NCBI GenBank assembly: GCA_963978895.1
Contig: OZ022245.1
Coordinates: 18,570,414-18,634,413 of the forward strand
Origin: Erpobdella octoculata
Taxonomy: Eukaryota > Annelida > Clitellata > Hirudinida > Erpobdellidae
Direction of reading: 5' to 3'
DNA: 64,000 nt
Shown: positions 22,769 through 33,436 of the stretch, one piece after another
Layout of the letters: every line of letters starts with the position of its first letter
How positions within the stretch are numbered: position 1 is the stretch's first letter
The notes under the pieces: model-generated
Told to the model about the DNA's origin: nothing
Database searches by the model: none
What the model saw: the letters and a program-made list of their open reading frames with translations, nothing else
Translations under genes and position numbers: made by a program

Positions 22769-23081
22769 CTATAATATATCTATACACATCTAAATATATA
22801 TAAATGAAGTTTTCTGTATGTCCTTTGTGCATTGCTACACCATTCCTCCGATCGTAATGAAATTTTAACTTTCACTCAACATTGATTGTCAATGGGACAA
22901 TTATAGTGAAAAAAATTGAAATCGGTCACAAAATGACCGGTGCGGAAGCGGGAGAGCGAGCGGAAGCGGGAACTGAAGAATGTGAACGGAAAATCGACCC
23001 AGAGCGAAAGAGCGAGCGGGAAAGAGAAAGTGACCAGCAGCGGGAAAGCGATCGGGAGCGAGAGGGCGACCGGTACGGGAA
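22769..23081 (+). mobile_element. Helitron 5' part, diverged
   Basis: Starts TCTATACACATCTAAATATA and shares the TGCATTGCTACACCATTC block and GGGAGAGCGAGCGG-type units with the 702 and 24407 Helitrons. No CTAG end was found before an inverted repeat starts at 23082. Confidence 0.55.
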
Positions 23082-23961
23082 GCGAATATACAAGCCGCCT
23101 CGGAAACTTCCACTTGCATATTAATTAGTGTGCTATATATAGACTGAGTGAAAGCTTCACCTAATTTAAGTCGTGAACGCTTCCAAATTTTATAGTCATT
23201 TAAAAGTTTCTCATATTTGTCATGTTTACATATCAAGTATTTAGGAGAGTGGTATAAGTTGTTTTATAAATGTTATATTGTTTCTATCTTCATTTTGAAA
23301 ATTATGACAAGGAAATATAAAGCAGTGCTTCATTGTCTATGTCTTCAGAATTTCTTTGAAATTAGGAACATTTCTAAATCGATTCATTTCAAAGTAAAAC
23401 TTTAAATAACTATTACTGTGTTAAACAGGTTATAGATGTGTTTAGCTTAAAACAAGAATATAGCATAACAAGATTTCAAGTGGTTTAGATAGAGTAGCTA
23501 CAAAATGAAATTTAACATAACATGGTTTAAAGTGGTTCAGTGTGACAACCACTACAAAATAAAGTTGAAAGTGACCCTTAAGCAGAGATTTTTCAGTAGC
23601 TTGGCTGTCAGCTTAGTGGCTTAAACAGTAACAGTAAACCATTAGAGTAGAAGTTCAAGATAACTCATTTCTTAGCCATACTTTGGCTTCTTTGTTGGGG
23701 ACCCTCGAACATAGTTTTGAGTCGTCTGCAAAATTTGAAAACCCAAGTTTTAGTGAACTTTAACTTTAATGACAAGTGTTTCGGAGAAAAAATTTAGTGC
23801 AGAGCAGTTGAGCGCAGTGTAAACATTTCAAAAATACACTAAGCACGTGATTGGCATTTCCATTGACGACTAGTGCAGAATTAACATAGCCAGTGCTGTT
23901 CTATATATAGCACACTAATTAATATGCAAGTGGAAGTTTCCGAGGCTGCTTGTATATTCGC
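23082..23961. repeat. Inverted repeat pair, about 61-bp arms
   Basis: Arms 23082-23142 and 23900-23961 are reverse complements with only a mismatch or two (GCGAATATACAAGC... and its mirror). The 757-bp interior is AT-rich with no ORF. It could be the termini of a non-autonomous DNA transposon or a fold-back rearrangement. Confidence 0.7.
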
Positions 23962-24406
23962 GTACGGGGAAGCTACCGGAAGCGGGAAAGCGTTGGGCGA
24001 TAGTAGGTTATAGATATAATATAGATAACGCCCAATGCACTTATGTTCAAAATAAAAATTTAGTTCAAAAAATGTTAATATGTACACTTTTATATTTAGG
24101 TTATTTTTTATACTTTATAATATTTTTTGTTTTTCCGTGTTTTTTTTTTAAATCTAAATCTTTTTTTTCCTTTTTGTATTTAAATTTGTTTTAATCTAAA
24201 AACGGATTAATGTATTTAATGGTATTTATCAAAGTACTAACAGAGCTCGACGTTGCGCTGAAACATATTACAAAAAAACAACAAACAACGTTGCAAGTTA
24301 ATATAAGCGTTGTAATAATAATATAAAGTATACAAATTTTTTTTTTAAACAACGCTTTTATACTAATGTTTGGAAGATAAAAACGTTGGGCGATAGTAGG
24401 CTATAT
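23962..24406. other. No gene seen
   Basis: AT-rich. A phrase CGTTGGGCGATAGTAGG occurs at about 23.99 and 24.38 kb, and an AACAACGTTGC-type segment recurs near 30.86 kb, so the flanks of these Helitrons share repeat sequence. Confidence 0.4.
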
Positions 24407-24900
24407 CTATATATATATATAAAAATGAATGTTTGTATATATGTATTTATGTATGTTAATGTCCTTTATGCATTGCTACACCATTCATCCGATCGTAATG
24501 AAATTTTCACACAACCTTGAGAGTCAAGGGGAGTCAAATAAAAAAAAAAAATTTGAAATCCGTCACAAAATGAGCGGAGCGGAGCGGGTGAGCGAGCGGG
24601 AACTATATATATATGTATGTGCGTATGTATGTGTGTATGTATGTATGTGTATGTGCATGTATGAGCCGGTTGCCGGTTGTCGCTGTCGAGTCTCTATTAC
24701 TTTTCTCGATAACATTTCGTTTTTAGTAAACATATCTGGTAAAAATTTATATGACTGAACTTGTCTCAATACAAGCTAACTATTGGTACAAAATTTATCT
24801 GATTTTGATACCTGGTTTTGTCAAATACTGTTGAATAGTTTAGTAAGTTTAGTTCTGTTGTCGTTTGTTGCCACTCCTGTAAGTTGTACTACATACTGTG

Positions 24901-25656
24901 ATGTCGCGTAAAAGGCAAGAGGAGGTTCTGGACTTGTTAATGGAAGGTAAAACAATTGAAGCATTATCAGATAAGATTAAGGAAAAGATACTTCCCAGTC
25001 TGGAACATGGCATTAAAGAAATGATGAAGAACTTAATGTTGGAGACAGTGACAAAACTGATAAAGGACGAAATTAAGCCACTGGTTGATAAAATAAAGTC
25101 CATAACGGAGGAAAACAAAACTCTACAGATTCGAGTTGACAGACTGGAGATGCAATTGAGAAGCAACGATCTCGTCATTCACGGAATCCCTGAATCGTCC
25201 TACGCTGAGGTGGCTTCGGGTGTGACTGCTGGAGAAGGTGATTCCTCCAAACATATGTCTCGGCAGGATACAATGAGTGCTGTCGTTGAGTGTTGCAGGA
25301 CGAGGTTAGATCTCGACATATCTATGAAGGATATCACTGCCGGGTACAGAATACCTGGCATTAAAAACGCACCACGACCGATAGTTATAACTCTTGCTTC
25401 AAAGACAGTCAGAGACCGAATTTACTCTTCAAGACGCCTACTTCACAAACAAGAAGATAAACATAAAATTTATATCAACGAACATTTAACTAAGAGGTGC
25501 TCAGAAATCTTTTCGAGAGGCAGGAGACTACTCAAAGAAAAAAAAATCTCCTCCATCTGGACATGGAATGGCGTTGTTTTTGCAAAAAGAGTTGAATCTG
25601 ACAAGCCAATTAAAATCCTAAGTCTCGAGGAGGTTGAAAAGTTACAGATTTGTTAA
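24901..25656 (+). CDS. LINE ORF1 protein (nucleic-acid binding, coiled coil)
   Basis: 251 residues from ATG 24901. Residues about 15-95 are rich in heptad-like charged and hydrophobic positions and probably form a coiled coil (KIKSITEENKTLQIRVDRLE). The C-terminal half has LVIHGIPES, then ITAGYRIPG, RPIVITLASKTVRDRIY and IYINEHLTKR, a pattern like the RRM-type domain of L1-like ORF1 proteins, which bind RNA as trimers. It ends with TAA 25654-25656, one base before the ORF2 ATG, so ORF2 is probably translated by reinitiation. No frame damage is seen. Confidence 0.8.
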   Translation: MSRKRQEEVLDLLMEGKTIEALSDKIKEKILPSLEHGIKEMMKNLMLETVTKLIKDEIKPLVDKIKSITEENKTLQIRVDRLEMQLRSNDLVIHGIPESSYAEVASGVTAGEGDSSKHMSRQDTMSAVVECCRTRLDLDISMKDITAGYRIPGIKNAPRPIVITLASKTVRDRIYSSRRLLHKQEDKHKIYINEHLTKRCSEIFSRGRRLLKEKKISSIWTWNGVVFAKRVESDKPIKILSLEEVEKLQIC

Positions 25657-25657
25657 A

Positions 25658-28600
25658 ATGGCTTATGATACGACGAACACTGAAGAAGAACGTTTAAGTT
25701 TACTGAAGTCTATAAGAAGCTCCTCTTCGTTTGATTATAACATTGATCCTGATGAAAATATCTTCCATCCAATCTATGATAATAGAAATGTTTATGTTAC
25801 TTCTGATGAGTTAAACGAGTTAACCGGTCGATTAGCTTCTGATCATTTTTCATTTCTTCACGTCAATTGCAGAAGCTTAAAAAATAAATTGCATGACTTA
25901 GCAATATTACTTCACTGGAGTAGATCTAGGATTTTGGCGGTTACAGAGACCTGGCTGGATGACAATTCATCCTTGAGCGTGGAAATACCGGGCTTTGTTT
26001 TCGTATCTAGACATAGAGTTATGAAAAAAGGTGGCGGAGTTGGTTTTTTTATCGACTCTGACTTAAAATATTCTGTTCTTGATGCTAGTTCCTGGAGTGT
26101 TGATATTACTTCATTTGAAATTCTCTTGGTATCTGCGGAGTGTCGAGGAATTGGAAGTTTTACTGTTGGAGTAATCTATCGCCCACCGGATACCAATATA
26201 CGTGTTTTTAATGCAGAGCTGAGTAACATCTTGGATTACGTTGACAGAAAAAATATGAAGATATTTCTACTGGGCGACTTCAACATTGATTTTCTTGACA
26301 AAGAATGGAACTCACTTACAGCTGAGTTTTTTAATTTACTAGCTTCCCACTGCCTTCTTCCAGCCTTTACAACGCCAACTAGAAAATGCCCTTCAACCGC
26401 CACCGCAATTGATAATATATTTACTAATTATCCACTACAGAAGACTCTCGCCAGGATTGTACTCGATGATGTCTCGGACCACTTCCCTATTTTTCTCTCT
26501 GCCACATTATCGACACCTGATTGCGTCGGAAAAAATCATGTCTTTTGCTTAAGAAGGAGTTTCGTTAACAAAGAAATTTTTGAGCAAACGCTGCATGGAG
26601 CCGATTGGTCTAGGGTAATAGAGGTGGCCGAGTGTGGCGACGCGTCATCCGCCTATTCAATGTTTATCAATAGATACCTTGAGATATATAATAATTCCTT
26701 TCCTCTGGTGAGCTGCAGCGGCAAATCTAACGGACCTAACAAGTTTGATAAAGAATGGATGACACCTGAACTTATGAAAAGCTGCAAGAAAAAAAATGCG
26801 CTTTACCGAGCATACACCAGGAATCCATCTCCGTCTAACAAACAGAAATTTACTACATTTAGAAACCTCTTCAAATCAACTAAGGTAAAAACCATCAAAC
26901 AATTCTACTCCGAAAAGTTTAAATTAAACAACAACAACATGAAAGGAACATGGAAGTTAATTGGGAACATTTTAAATAAAAAGACCAGCATGGAACAATG
27001 CAAGACTTTCTGTACGGATGACGGTAGTCTATTGACATCTTCCTCTGTTATTGCTGAGTCATTTAATAATTACTTTTCTAATATTGGCTCCAACCTCGCA
27101 AGAAAGATATCCCCACCGGATACAACGTTTGAAAAATATCTTGGCAATCCTGTGACTCACTCTTTTTTTTTTGCACCCACTACGCCCGATGAGATTATCA
27201 AAATAGCCTCAGACTTAAAGATCTCTCACAGCTGCGGATCCGATGGAGTCGACCCAAGCATCGCACGAAATTCAATTACGGCGATCGCTAGTCCTCTGTC
27301 TGCCATAATAAATTGCTCAATAACTTCAGGAGTATTCCCCGCTCAACTAAAAACAGCCAAAGTCATTCCAATTTACAAATCTGGGAAAAAAGAAAACTTT
27401 TCTAATTACCGGCCAATATCTGTCTTGTGCTATTTCTCAAAGTTTTTTGAAAGAGTGATGCACTCCAGACTTTATAATTATCTTGATAAATTTTCCATTA
27501 TTACACCAAATCAGTTTGGATTTAGAAAAAATCACTCAACTTATATGCCACTGGTCATGTTACATTCAAAGATTGCCGAGGCCATGGACCGTGGGAAATA
27601 TGTAGTTGGCATCTTCCTGGATCTAGCTAAAGCCTTCGATACGGTTGATCACGGCATTCTGGTGGAAAAATTGAGGTACTATGGAATCCGGGGAACTCCA
27701 CTATCATGGTTCAGTGACTATCTTAGCTGTAGATCACAATGCGTCCAGTACAGCAACTCTATCTCTTCGATGAAGCAGGTAACTTGTGGGGTGCCTCAAG
27801 GGTCGGTGCTGGGACCGCTTCTATTCCTCATCTATATTAACGACCTATGCTCAGTTTCAAATCGCCTTGAATTTGTTTTGTTTGCGGACGATACTAACCT
27901 CTTTGCGACTGGCGATAACTTAGAAAATTTATATTACGATACCAACAGTGAATTACTTTCTGTTTCTAAATGGTTCTCTGCTAGTAGACTTTCCTTAAAT
28001 GTTAGCAAAACGAATTACATTTTATTTCACCATATAAACAAAAATACTTTCTGTAATTGTCAGCTGAAGATTGATGATATACCAATTTTGCGGGTTCCTT
28101 ATTGCAAGTTCTTGGGCGTGTTGCTTGATGAACACCTTACATTAAAAACTCACATTGAACATGTTACATCTAAGGTTGCAAAAAATTGTGGAGTGCTATC
28201 TCGTATACATCAGTTTGTTGATGCCAATATTTCTATGATGTTATACTATGCACTTATATTTCCGTACTTATCATACTGCAATATTGTCTGGGCCTCAAAT
28301 TATTCAACTCGTTTAAAGCCTCTTCATATTTTGCAAAAGCGAATTATTCGAATTATTTTTCACATGCCTCCCACATCGTCTTGTAAAATTCAAATGGCTA
28401 ACAACAACATTCTTAATATTTATCAGATTAATTTCTTCCAAACTGGCATTTTCATGTATAAATATGATAATTTTATATTACCCTCATCATTCGATAACAT
28501 GTTTGTAAAATTATCTGATGTTCATTCCTATGATCTGCGCCCCGGTCGCTGTTTTCGAACGGATTTTGCTCGGACAACTCTTAAAACATTCTCTATTAAA

Positions 28601-28711
28601 TGCTCTGGCCCTCGTATTTATTCAATCATTCCAATATCTGTCTCCTCCTTGAAACGTATTTCGCTATTTAAGCAAGCTCTGAAATCTTACTTATTATCGT
28701 CTCACTCATAA
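25658..28711 (+). CDS. LINE ORF2 endonuclease/reverse transcriptase
   Basis: 1017 residues, uninterrupted, starting at ATG 25658 one base after the ORF1 stop. N-terminal AP endonuclease: HVNCRSLKNKL, VTETWLDD, VGVIYRPPD, LLGDFNIDF and a final DVSDHFPIFLS. The RT follows: SCGSDGVDPS, YRPISVLCYFSKFFERV, motif A GIFLDLAKAFDTVDH, motif B GVPQGSVLGPLLFLIYIND and catalytic FADDTNLF. The C-terminal part has HIEHVTSKV and KPLHILQKRIIRIIF. This is the Jockey/CR1/Crack group; the exact clade needs a tree. All catalytic residues seen are present, so the enzyme is likely functional. Confidence 0.92.
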   Translation: MAYDTTNTEEERLSLLKSIRSSSSFDYNIDPDENIFHPIYDNRNVYVTSDELNELTGRLASDHFSFLHVNCRSLKNKLHDLAILLHWSRSRILAVTETWLDDNSSLSVEIPGFVFVSRHRVMKKGGGVGFFIDSDLKYSVLDASSWSVDITSFEILLVSAECRGIGSFTVGVIYRPPDTNIRVFNAELSNILDYVDRKNMKIFLLGDFNIDFLDKEWNSLTAEFFNLLASHCLLPAFTTPTRKCPSTATAIDNIFTNYPLQKTLARIVLDDVSDHFPIFLSATLSTPDCVGKNHVFCLRRSFVNKEIFEQTLHGADWSRVIEVAECGDASSAYSMFINRYLEIYNNSFPLVSCSGKSNGPNKFDKEWMTPELMKSCKKKNALYRAYTRNPSPSNKQKFTTFRNLFKSTKVKTIKQFYSEKFKLNNNNMKGTWKLIGNILNKKTSMEQCKTFCTDDGSLLTSSSVIAESFNNYFSNIGSNLARKISPPDTTFEKYLGNPVTHSFFFAPTTPDEIIKIASDLKISHSCGSDGVDPSIARNSITAIASPLSAIINCSITSGVFPAQLKTAKVIPIYKSGKKENFSNYRPISVLCYFSKFFERVMHSRLYNYLDKFSIITPNQFGFRKNHSTYMPLVMLHSKIAEAMDRGKYVVGIFLDLAKAFDTVDHGILVEKLRYYGIRGTPLSWFSDYLSCRSQCVQYSNSISSMKQVTCGVPQGSVLGPLLFLIYINDLCSVSNRLEFVLFADDTNLFATGDNLENLYYDTNSELLSVSKWFSASRLSLNVSKTNYILFHHINKNTFCNCQLKIDDIPILRVPYCKFLGVLLDEHLTLKTHIEHVTSKVAKNCGVLSRIHQFVDANISMMLYYALIFPYLSYCNIVWASNYSTRLKPLHILQKRIIRIIFHMPPTSSCKIQMANNNILNIYQINFFQTGIFMYKYDNFILPSSFDNMFVKLSDVHSYDLRPGRCFRTDFARTTLKTFSIKCSGPRIYSIIPISVSSLKRISLFKQALKSYLLSSHS

Positions 28712-28993
28712 TTACTCAATACCTATTTACCTTAGCATACCAATTTCAGTCTCTTCCTTGATAAGTTTATTGAACTACTATTTGAAATGTCTTAACTCAA
28801 CCAGCTCATTTGGTTCTTTTTGTAAAGGTTGTCCATTAAGCGGGAAGGAATTCCCTTCGGACGAACCTTTTGGGTACCTTATTTCTTTCTCAACCAATCG
28901 ATTTTTTTTCTTTTTTTGAAATTTTGGTTCTATATTTTTCTTGTCGTTTTGGTTATTTTCTTTTGTTTACGTTTAATACTTATGTTGGTGCTC

Positions 28994-29020
28994 AATAAAT
29001 GAAAAAAAAAAAAAAAAAAA
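28994..29020 (+). promoter_or_regulatory. LINE poly(A) signal and tail
   Basis: AATAAA at 28994-28999 is followed by a run of about 19 A residues from 29002 to the target duplication. It marks the LINE 3' end. Confidence 0.85.
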
Positions 29021-29056
29021 ATGTATGTGTGTCTGTGTCTGTGTTTATGTATGTAC

Positions 29057-29321
29057 TAGCGGAGATACCCGGCGTTGCCCGGGTTTTTTAGAAGTTTTTC
29101 TAATGTTTGTCTCTTTTTCTCCCGTTTCCTTTCCCACCTGCTTTCCCACTCCCGTTCGCTTTCCCGTTTTTGGTCGTTTTCCCGCTGCCGGTCGCATTCC
29201 CGCTCCCGCTCGCTGTTCGTTCCGTGTCGCATTCCCGCTCCCACTCGCTGTCCGTTCCGGGTCGCTTTCCCGTTTCTATAATAGACAAACTAACCCACAA
29301 ACATTCATATATATATATAGT
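29057..29321 (-). mobile_element. Short Helitron nested in the composite
   Basis: Minus-strand 3' end CTAG at 29057-29060 with the CCCGGGCAACGCCGGG hairpin. The opposite end near 29321 reads CTATATATATATATGAATG, the family 5' start with its TC altered. It is present at the same place in the 50.2-kb copy (50486-50784), so it was nested before the composite was duplicated. Confidence 0.65.
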
Positions 29322-29473
29322 CTTAGCAAATCTATTTTACGTTTTATAGGCTAACAGAAGTTATGAAAGAATGGAAAAGAGAAAATGAGCGTGAACGGGG
29401 ACGGGAACGGGAGAGCAACCGTGACCGGGAATGGGAGAGCAAGCATGACCGGAAACGGGAGAGCAAGCGTGAG

Positions 29474-29988
29474 CGGGAACGGGAAAGCGACCGGGAACGG
29501 GAAAGCGACCGGGAACGGGAAAGCGACCGGGAACGGGAAAGCGACCGGGAACGGGAAAGCGACCGGGAACGGGAAAGCGACCGGGAACGGGAAAGCGACC
29601 GGGAACGGGAAAGCGACCGGGAACGGGAAAGCGACCGGGAACGGGAAAGCGACCGGGAACGGGAAAGCGACCGGGAACGGGAAAGCGACCGGGAACGGGA
29701 AAGCGACCGGGAACGGGAAAGCGACCGGGAACGGGAAAGCGACCGGGAACGGGAAAGCGACCGGGAACGGGAAAGCGACCGGGAACGGGAAAGCGACCGG
29801 GAACGGGAAAGCGACCGGGAACGGGAAAGCGACCGGGAACGGGAAAGCGACCGGGAACGGGAAAGCGACCGGGAACGGGAAAGCGACCGGGAACGGGAAA
29901 GCGACCGGGAACGGGAAAGCGACCGGGAACGGGAAAGCGACCGGGAACGGGAAAGCGACCGGGAACGGGAAAGCGACCGGGAACGGGA
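29474..29988. repeat. 18-bp minisatellite inside a Helitron
   Basis: About 28 nearly identical head-to-tail copies of GGGAACGGGAAAGCGACC. Because 18 is a multiple of 3 and the unit has no stop in any of five frames, long repetitive ORFs (RERESD, GNGKAT and others) appear on both strands; none is credible. The 50.9-51.1 kb copy has about seven units. Confidence 0.95.
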
Positions 29989-30199
29989 GAGCAAGCTTGG
30001 AAGGAAACGCGAGCAAGAGAGAAAATCGATAACAAAACTTCTGAGCGGGAAAGCGACCGGGAGCTGGAAAACGACCGAGAGCGGAAAAGCGACCGGGAAC
30101 GCGACGAAAACGGGAAAGTGGAGAAGGAAACGGGAGCGAGAGGGACAAACATTAGAAAAACCTCTAAAAACCCCGGGCAACGCCGGGTAACCCCGCTAG

Positions 30200-31143
30200 T
30201 ATTATATAAAGATAACCCCCATCGGTCTTATCTTCAAAACGAAAAGTTTAGTTCAAAACTGTTAACTTTAATATTATTTTTAAACTTTTAGTACATTAGT
30301 GTATGAGCGTTATTTAAAAAAAAATATTTTTAATGTCATCCATCGAAGTACATTAGTTTCCGAGCGTTGAAATAGAAAAATATTTTTATTCTGTTAATTC
30401 AAATAAACTGAAATGACAGAATTTATGGTTTGCTGTCTGCAACATGTCTGTTGTAAATATCTTGTAAATATCTAAAATTGAACAAAAAAACCAACTTCAT
30501 TACATGCTCGATATTTTTAAGTCTTATTTTATTTTAAACGTTTTTTCGTAACATTTTGTTTTTATATAGTTTTGAGTGACAGATTTCAACTCAGGAATCT
30601 ATATTATTTTTCTTATAAAAAATATAATATACTCCGTTTACAAATATAAGCGCTATTAGAGGTAACAATTTGACCTAATTTTTTAATCAGCAACACAAAA
30701 TTGGAAGATCACATTGTTTATTTAGGAAAGGTGTGTTTTGTTAGTTTGATTATTTTTAATTATGTTTCAATAACAGTTATTGAAACTTAGATAGTCAGGA
30801 CGAGACGCGGTGTTTTCAAAAGCAATGTTTGCACTGAAACAAACGAATTACAAATTACAAACAACGTTGCGAGTTGATATAAACGTTGTAAAAAAATTGA
30901 AAACACTGAAGCAGCATTGTAATGAACTGACACTAGTTTCAATTTTTGATTTTTCTTTAACTTTTAACTAATCACCGATTTAATTTTGACGTGCTAGATT
31001 AAATATTGTTAACTTATGCGGTTTGACCAGTGCATATAAATAAACGAATAAAAATTGTAAACATCTAAAAATGTTCATTTTAATTGAAGTTACTTTAAAG
31101 AAAACATGTAAATATACGTGTCGTTTTAATTCAATTTGTTTAG
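30200..31143. other. AT-rich, no gene seen; likely intron
   Basis: No coding signal. If the exon at 31144 is real, this is upstream intron sequence. It ends in a T-rich stretch and TTTAG. Confidence 0.4.
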
Positions 31144-31317
31144 GGAACATGGCTCTGCAACGTTTGCCAAAAACGGCGTGAACTCATGAATGCCACAACC
31201 AAATGGAGACAGCTGCAGCAAAATGATAAAGATGAAGTAACTACTTCAGTTTTTTCAACGAGATCTATTTCGGGAAACTCAACACCCCTTGTCAAACACT
31301 CCGAAGAATCGTCAAAA
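31144..31317 (+). CDS. Exon encoding half of a RIM/rabphilin-type zinc finger
   Basis: 58 open codons between a TTTAG acceptor (31142-31143) and a strong GTAAGT donor (31318), phase 0 at both ends. It reads GTWLCNVCQKRRELMNATTK followed by a Ser/Thr-rich stretch. The WLC-x2-C...RE pattern fits the second half of the FYVE-like finger of RIM, rabphilin and related Rab-binding proteins, which act at secretory vesicles and synapses. Neighbouring exons were not found nearby. It could also be an unrelated C2-type finger. Confidence 0.5.
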
Positions 31318-32475
31318 GTAAGTATATAATTTAATATGAAAATTTATTTGAAAAAGTTCACTTTATTTTAAATCTTTTATATTAACTCAACCGTGTTATG
31401 TTTGCTTGCTTGCTTGAGCCATACGTTGGGACTCTTTACCAATTAAAAACAACCAACTTTCCGTTATCCAACCAGGTTGAAATTTGGTAGGTTTATTTTT
31501 CGCTGCAGATTTTACATTTCATTACAATTTCAGATTGATCGGACAAATTTTTTGTGAATTATAAAATAAAATCAAGTGAACTTTTAAAAATTAAAAATGT
31601 TATGTGGAAAATCATTAATTTTCAGTTTCTAAATATTCTTGACTTAAACTTTATAAAAAAAGCTAGGCGTAATAATAAAAATAAAATCATACTTGATTCT
31701 TCTAATATGCTCAACAATATCAACTCATCTTTTAGTCTTAAACCTAAATTAAAATCATTTTGTAAGCAAAATAATACTAATTTCAATAATACTAACAATT
31801 TGAACATACCTACTCTTAATATACATTCACACTCTCTCTCTTACTAACTCTATGACGCACAGTTTTTCGTTGGGGGTTGAAAACTTACCTGTTCGATCAG
31901 TTCATGACCGCCCGCTATTGCACGCCTCATAAATAGCCCTATATAAATTTTAATTGATTGAGAGATGGTCATCTGCTCATTGCCGCTTTATTATTTGTAA
32001 TTAAGTAATATAGCAGAACTCCTAGACGATCAATACAATAGCGGTGGGTCAATCAAACACATTTCTATAGCATAGCGCTACGCCACGAATTCGGAAAACA
32101 AGTGAGTCTTGAGGTCTTTTCGAAAACCTGCGAGCGACAGAGAAGAGGTTAGATACTGTAGAATAGTTCAACAGAAAGGGACCAGAGTGATTAAGTTGAA
32201 TGATTCAACTGCTTGACAAAAGCAACTCGTTAAAATAAGCTGAATATAGCAGACTTACTCTTATTTTTCTTTTTTTTAATTTTGATTTTCATCAGAAGTC
32301 CCCAGTTGAAATAACTGTATCCAGGAATGTAAGATAAAAATGAATAAGAATAACTAAAGTAATCCCAAATATTTAAAAAATGACATTCAAAGATGTTGAT
32401 GAACACCAAAACAAAATTTATTTACATTTTAAGGCCAGATGAAATAACATAAAATTTAATTAATTTGTATTTTGG
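31318..32475. other. No gene recognised; likely intron with repeat debris
   Basis: Contains an Asn/Lys-rich 97-codon frame at 31554-31847 that looks like AT-rich noise, and a CATAGCGCTACGCCAC phrase near 32.07 kb also seen near 36.98 kb, possibly transposon ends. Confidence 0.4.
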
Positions 32476-32697
32476 TCACTTTTTTGCATGAGTTTTACCA
32501 AGCGCAACGTTCCTGGTAACAAATTCATTAAGGCTATGGCGAGCAGGTGCATACTGGCGTCTGCCTGACATGCTGTAATCGTATAGATTATTCCAAAGAT
32601 CTTCTGGGCCGTCCTGGTTCGCCTGGTGCACTTCCTCGTAACACCTTTCTGCGATGGGCCAAAGCAGTTGACTGCACCGGATTGAAGACAGTTTCAA
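32476..32697 (-). pseudogene. Unrecognised coding remnant
   Basis: Minus-strand frame of about 73 codons with QLLWPIAERCYEEVHQ and GRRQYAPARHSLNEFV ends in a stop at 32476. Residue use looks protein-like. Upstream sequence to 32.9 kb is related in style but broken. No family was recognised; it may be a decayed transposase or host exon. Confidence 0.3.
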
Positions 32698-33209
32698 TCG
32701 TTTTGCAGACGTTGCCCCACCTCCTGAATGTTTACTAAATGTACGAAGAGCACTTATGCCTGCATTCTCTGTTGAAATTTCTTTCAGGAATTTATTGCAG
32801 CGCGAAGAGCAGTTAGAAAATCTTGCTTATGGCTTTCTCCAGGGATTAAGCCTGGAATTCTCTGACAACATTCTTGTATTCGTCGTCTAGATGTTGGAAG
32901 TCGGGATGTTTAATGCTTGAGAAGTTTTAAAGCAGTTGATTTGATACATCCCCATGCAAGTTATCCAGCGAGCCATCAGCAGCATTCTTGTATTTGTTGT
33001 CTAGATGTTTGAGGTTGGGAGTTAGATCAGGATTGCATTGATGATAAATGCTTGAGGAACTTTCAGGCACTTGATTTGATGCAGTCGATGGCCATAGGCA
33101 ACAAGATACATCAATTCTCGCAAACTTTTCGAGCCCAATTCTCGACTTTTCGGTATAAAACTTGCTGTTCGAGACTACAATTAGCCAAAAACTTTTCCAT
33201 TAAACTTTT

Positions 33210-33265
33210 ATTGTCAGATCGACGGACCGTTTCAGCTATGTCAGCCATCATCAGAACCGAAATTA
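33210..33265 (-). ncRNA. Type I hammerhead ribozyme at PLE 3' terminus
   Basis: Minus strand: core CTGATGA 33248-33254, stem II GGCU/AGCU, GAAAC 33229-33233, stem III CG/CG, cleavage after C33221. The inner stem I is GGTT (33255-33258) with GATC (33217-33220), with two wobble pairs. The outer stem I present at 8742 is lost here because the leader is shorter. Core bases are intact. It links the ribozyme modules physically to an RT-bearing PLE. Confidence 0.8.
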
Positions 33266-33436
33266 TCAAAAATTAGCACACTAACAAAAGAGTAAACATT
33301 CCATCTATCAAATCAAAAGAATACGAGGCTCAACAAGAAGAACATGAGTAAAACAAAATTCCATAGTGTTTAAGACCAGAATCATAAACTAATGAAATCA
33401 CAGAGACTATAAAATTTATACTATTGGAATACACCA

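Larger units (their letters stand above)
24664..29020 (+). mobile_element. Intact Jockey-superfamily LINE
   Basis: About 4.36 kb with two uninterrupted ORFs, a short 5' UTR, a 3' UTR with AATAAA at 28994 and a poly(A) tail. It sits in the Helitron TATG microsatellite, flanked by ATGTATG at 24657-24663 and 29021-29027. The unoccupied version of the site is visible at about 50449-50463. Intact frames, tail and target duplication indicate a recent insertion. Confidence 0.9.
24407..30199 (+). mobile_element. Composite Helitron with nested LINE and Helitron
   Basis: The 5' end TCTATATATATA at 24407 follows an A; the 3' end has the CCCGGGCAACGCCGGG hairpin and CTAG (30196-30199) before T. The interior holds the TGCATTGCTACACCATTC block, a TATG-rich microsatellite interrupted by a LINE (24664-29020), a minus-strand Helitron (29057-29321) and an 18-bp array. 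A near copy without the LINE lies at 50.2-51.15 kb, so the rest moved as a unit. Confidence 0.75.

Noticed and set aside
29344..30190. Five overlapping ORFs of 215-278 codons on both strands with RERESD, GNGKAT, SRSRSL or PVPGRF repeats
   Set aside because: They are translations of one 18-bp tandem repeat that has no stop in these frames; no codon preference or domain supports any of them.
31554..31847. 97-codon ORF rich in Asn, Lys and Ile
   Set aside because: Composition is what AT-rich DNA gives by chance; no domain and no splice context.
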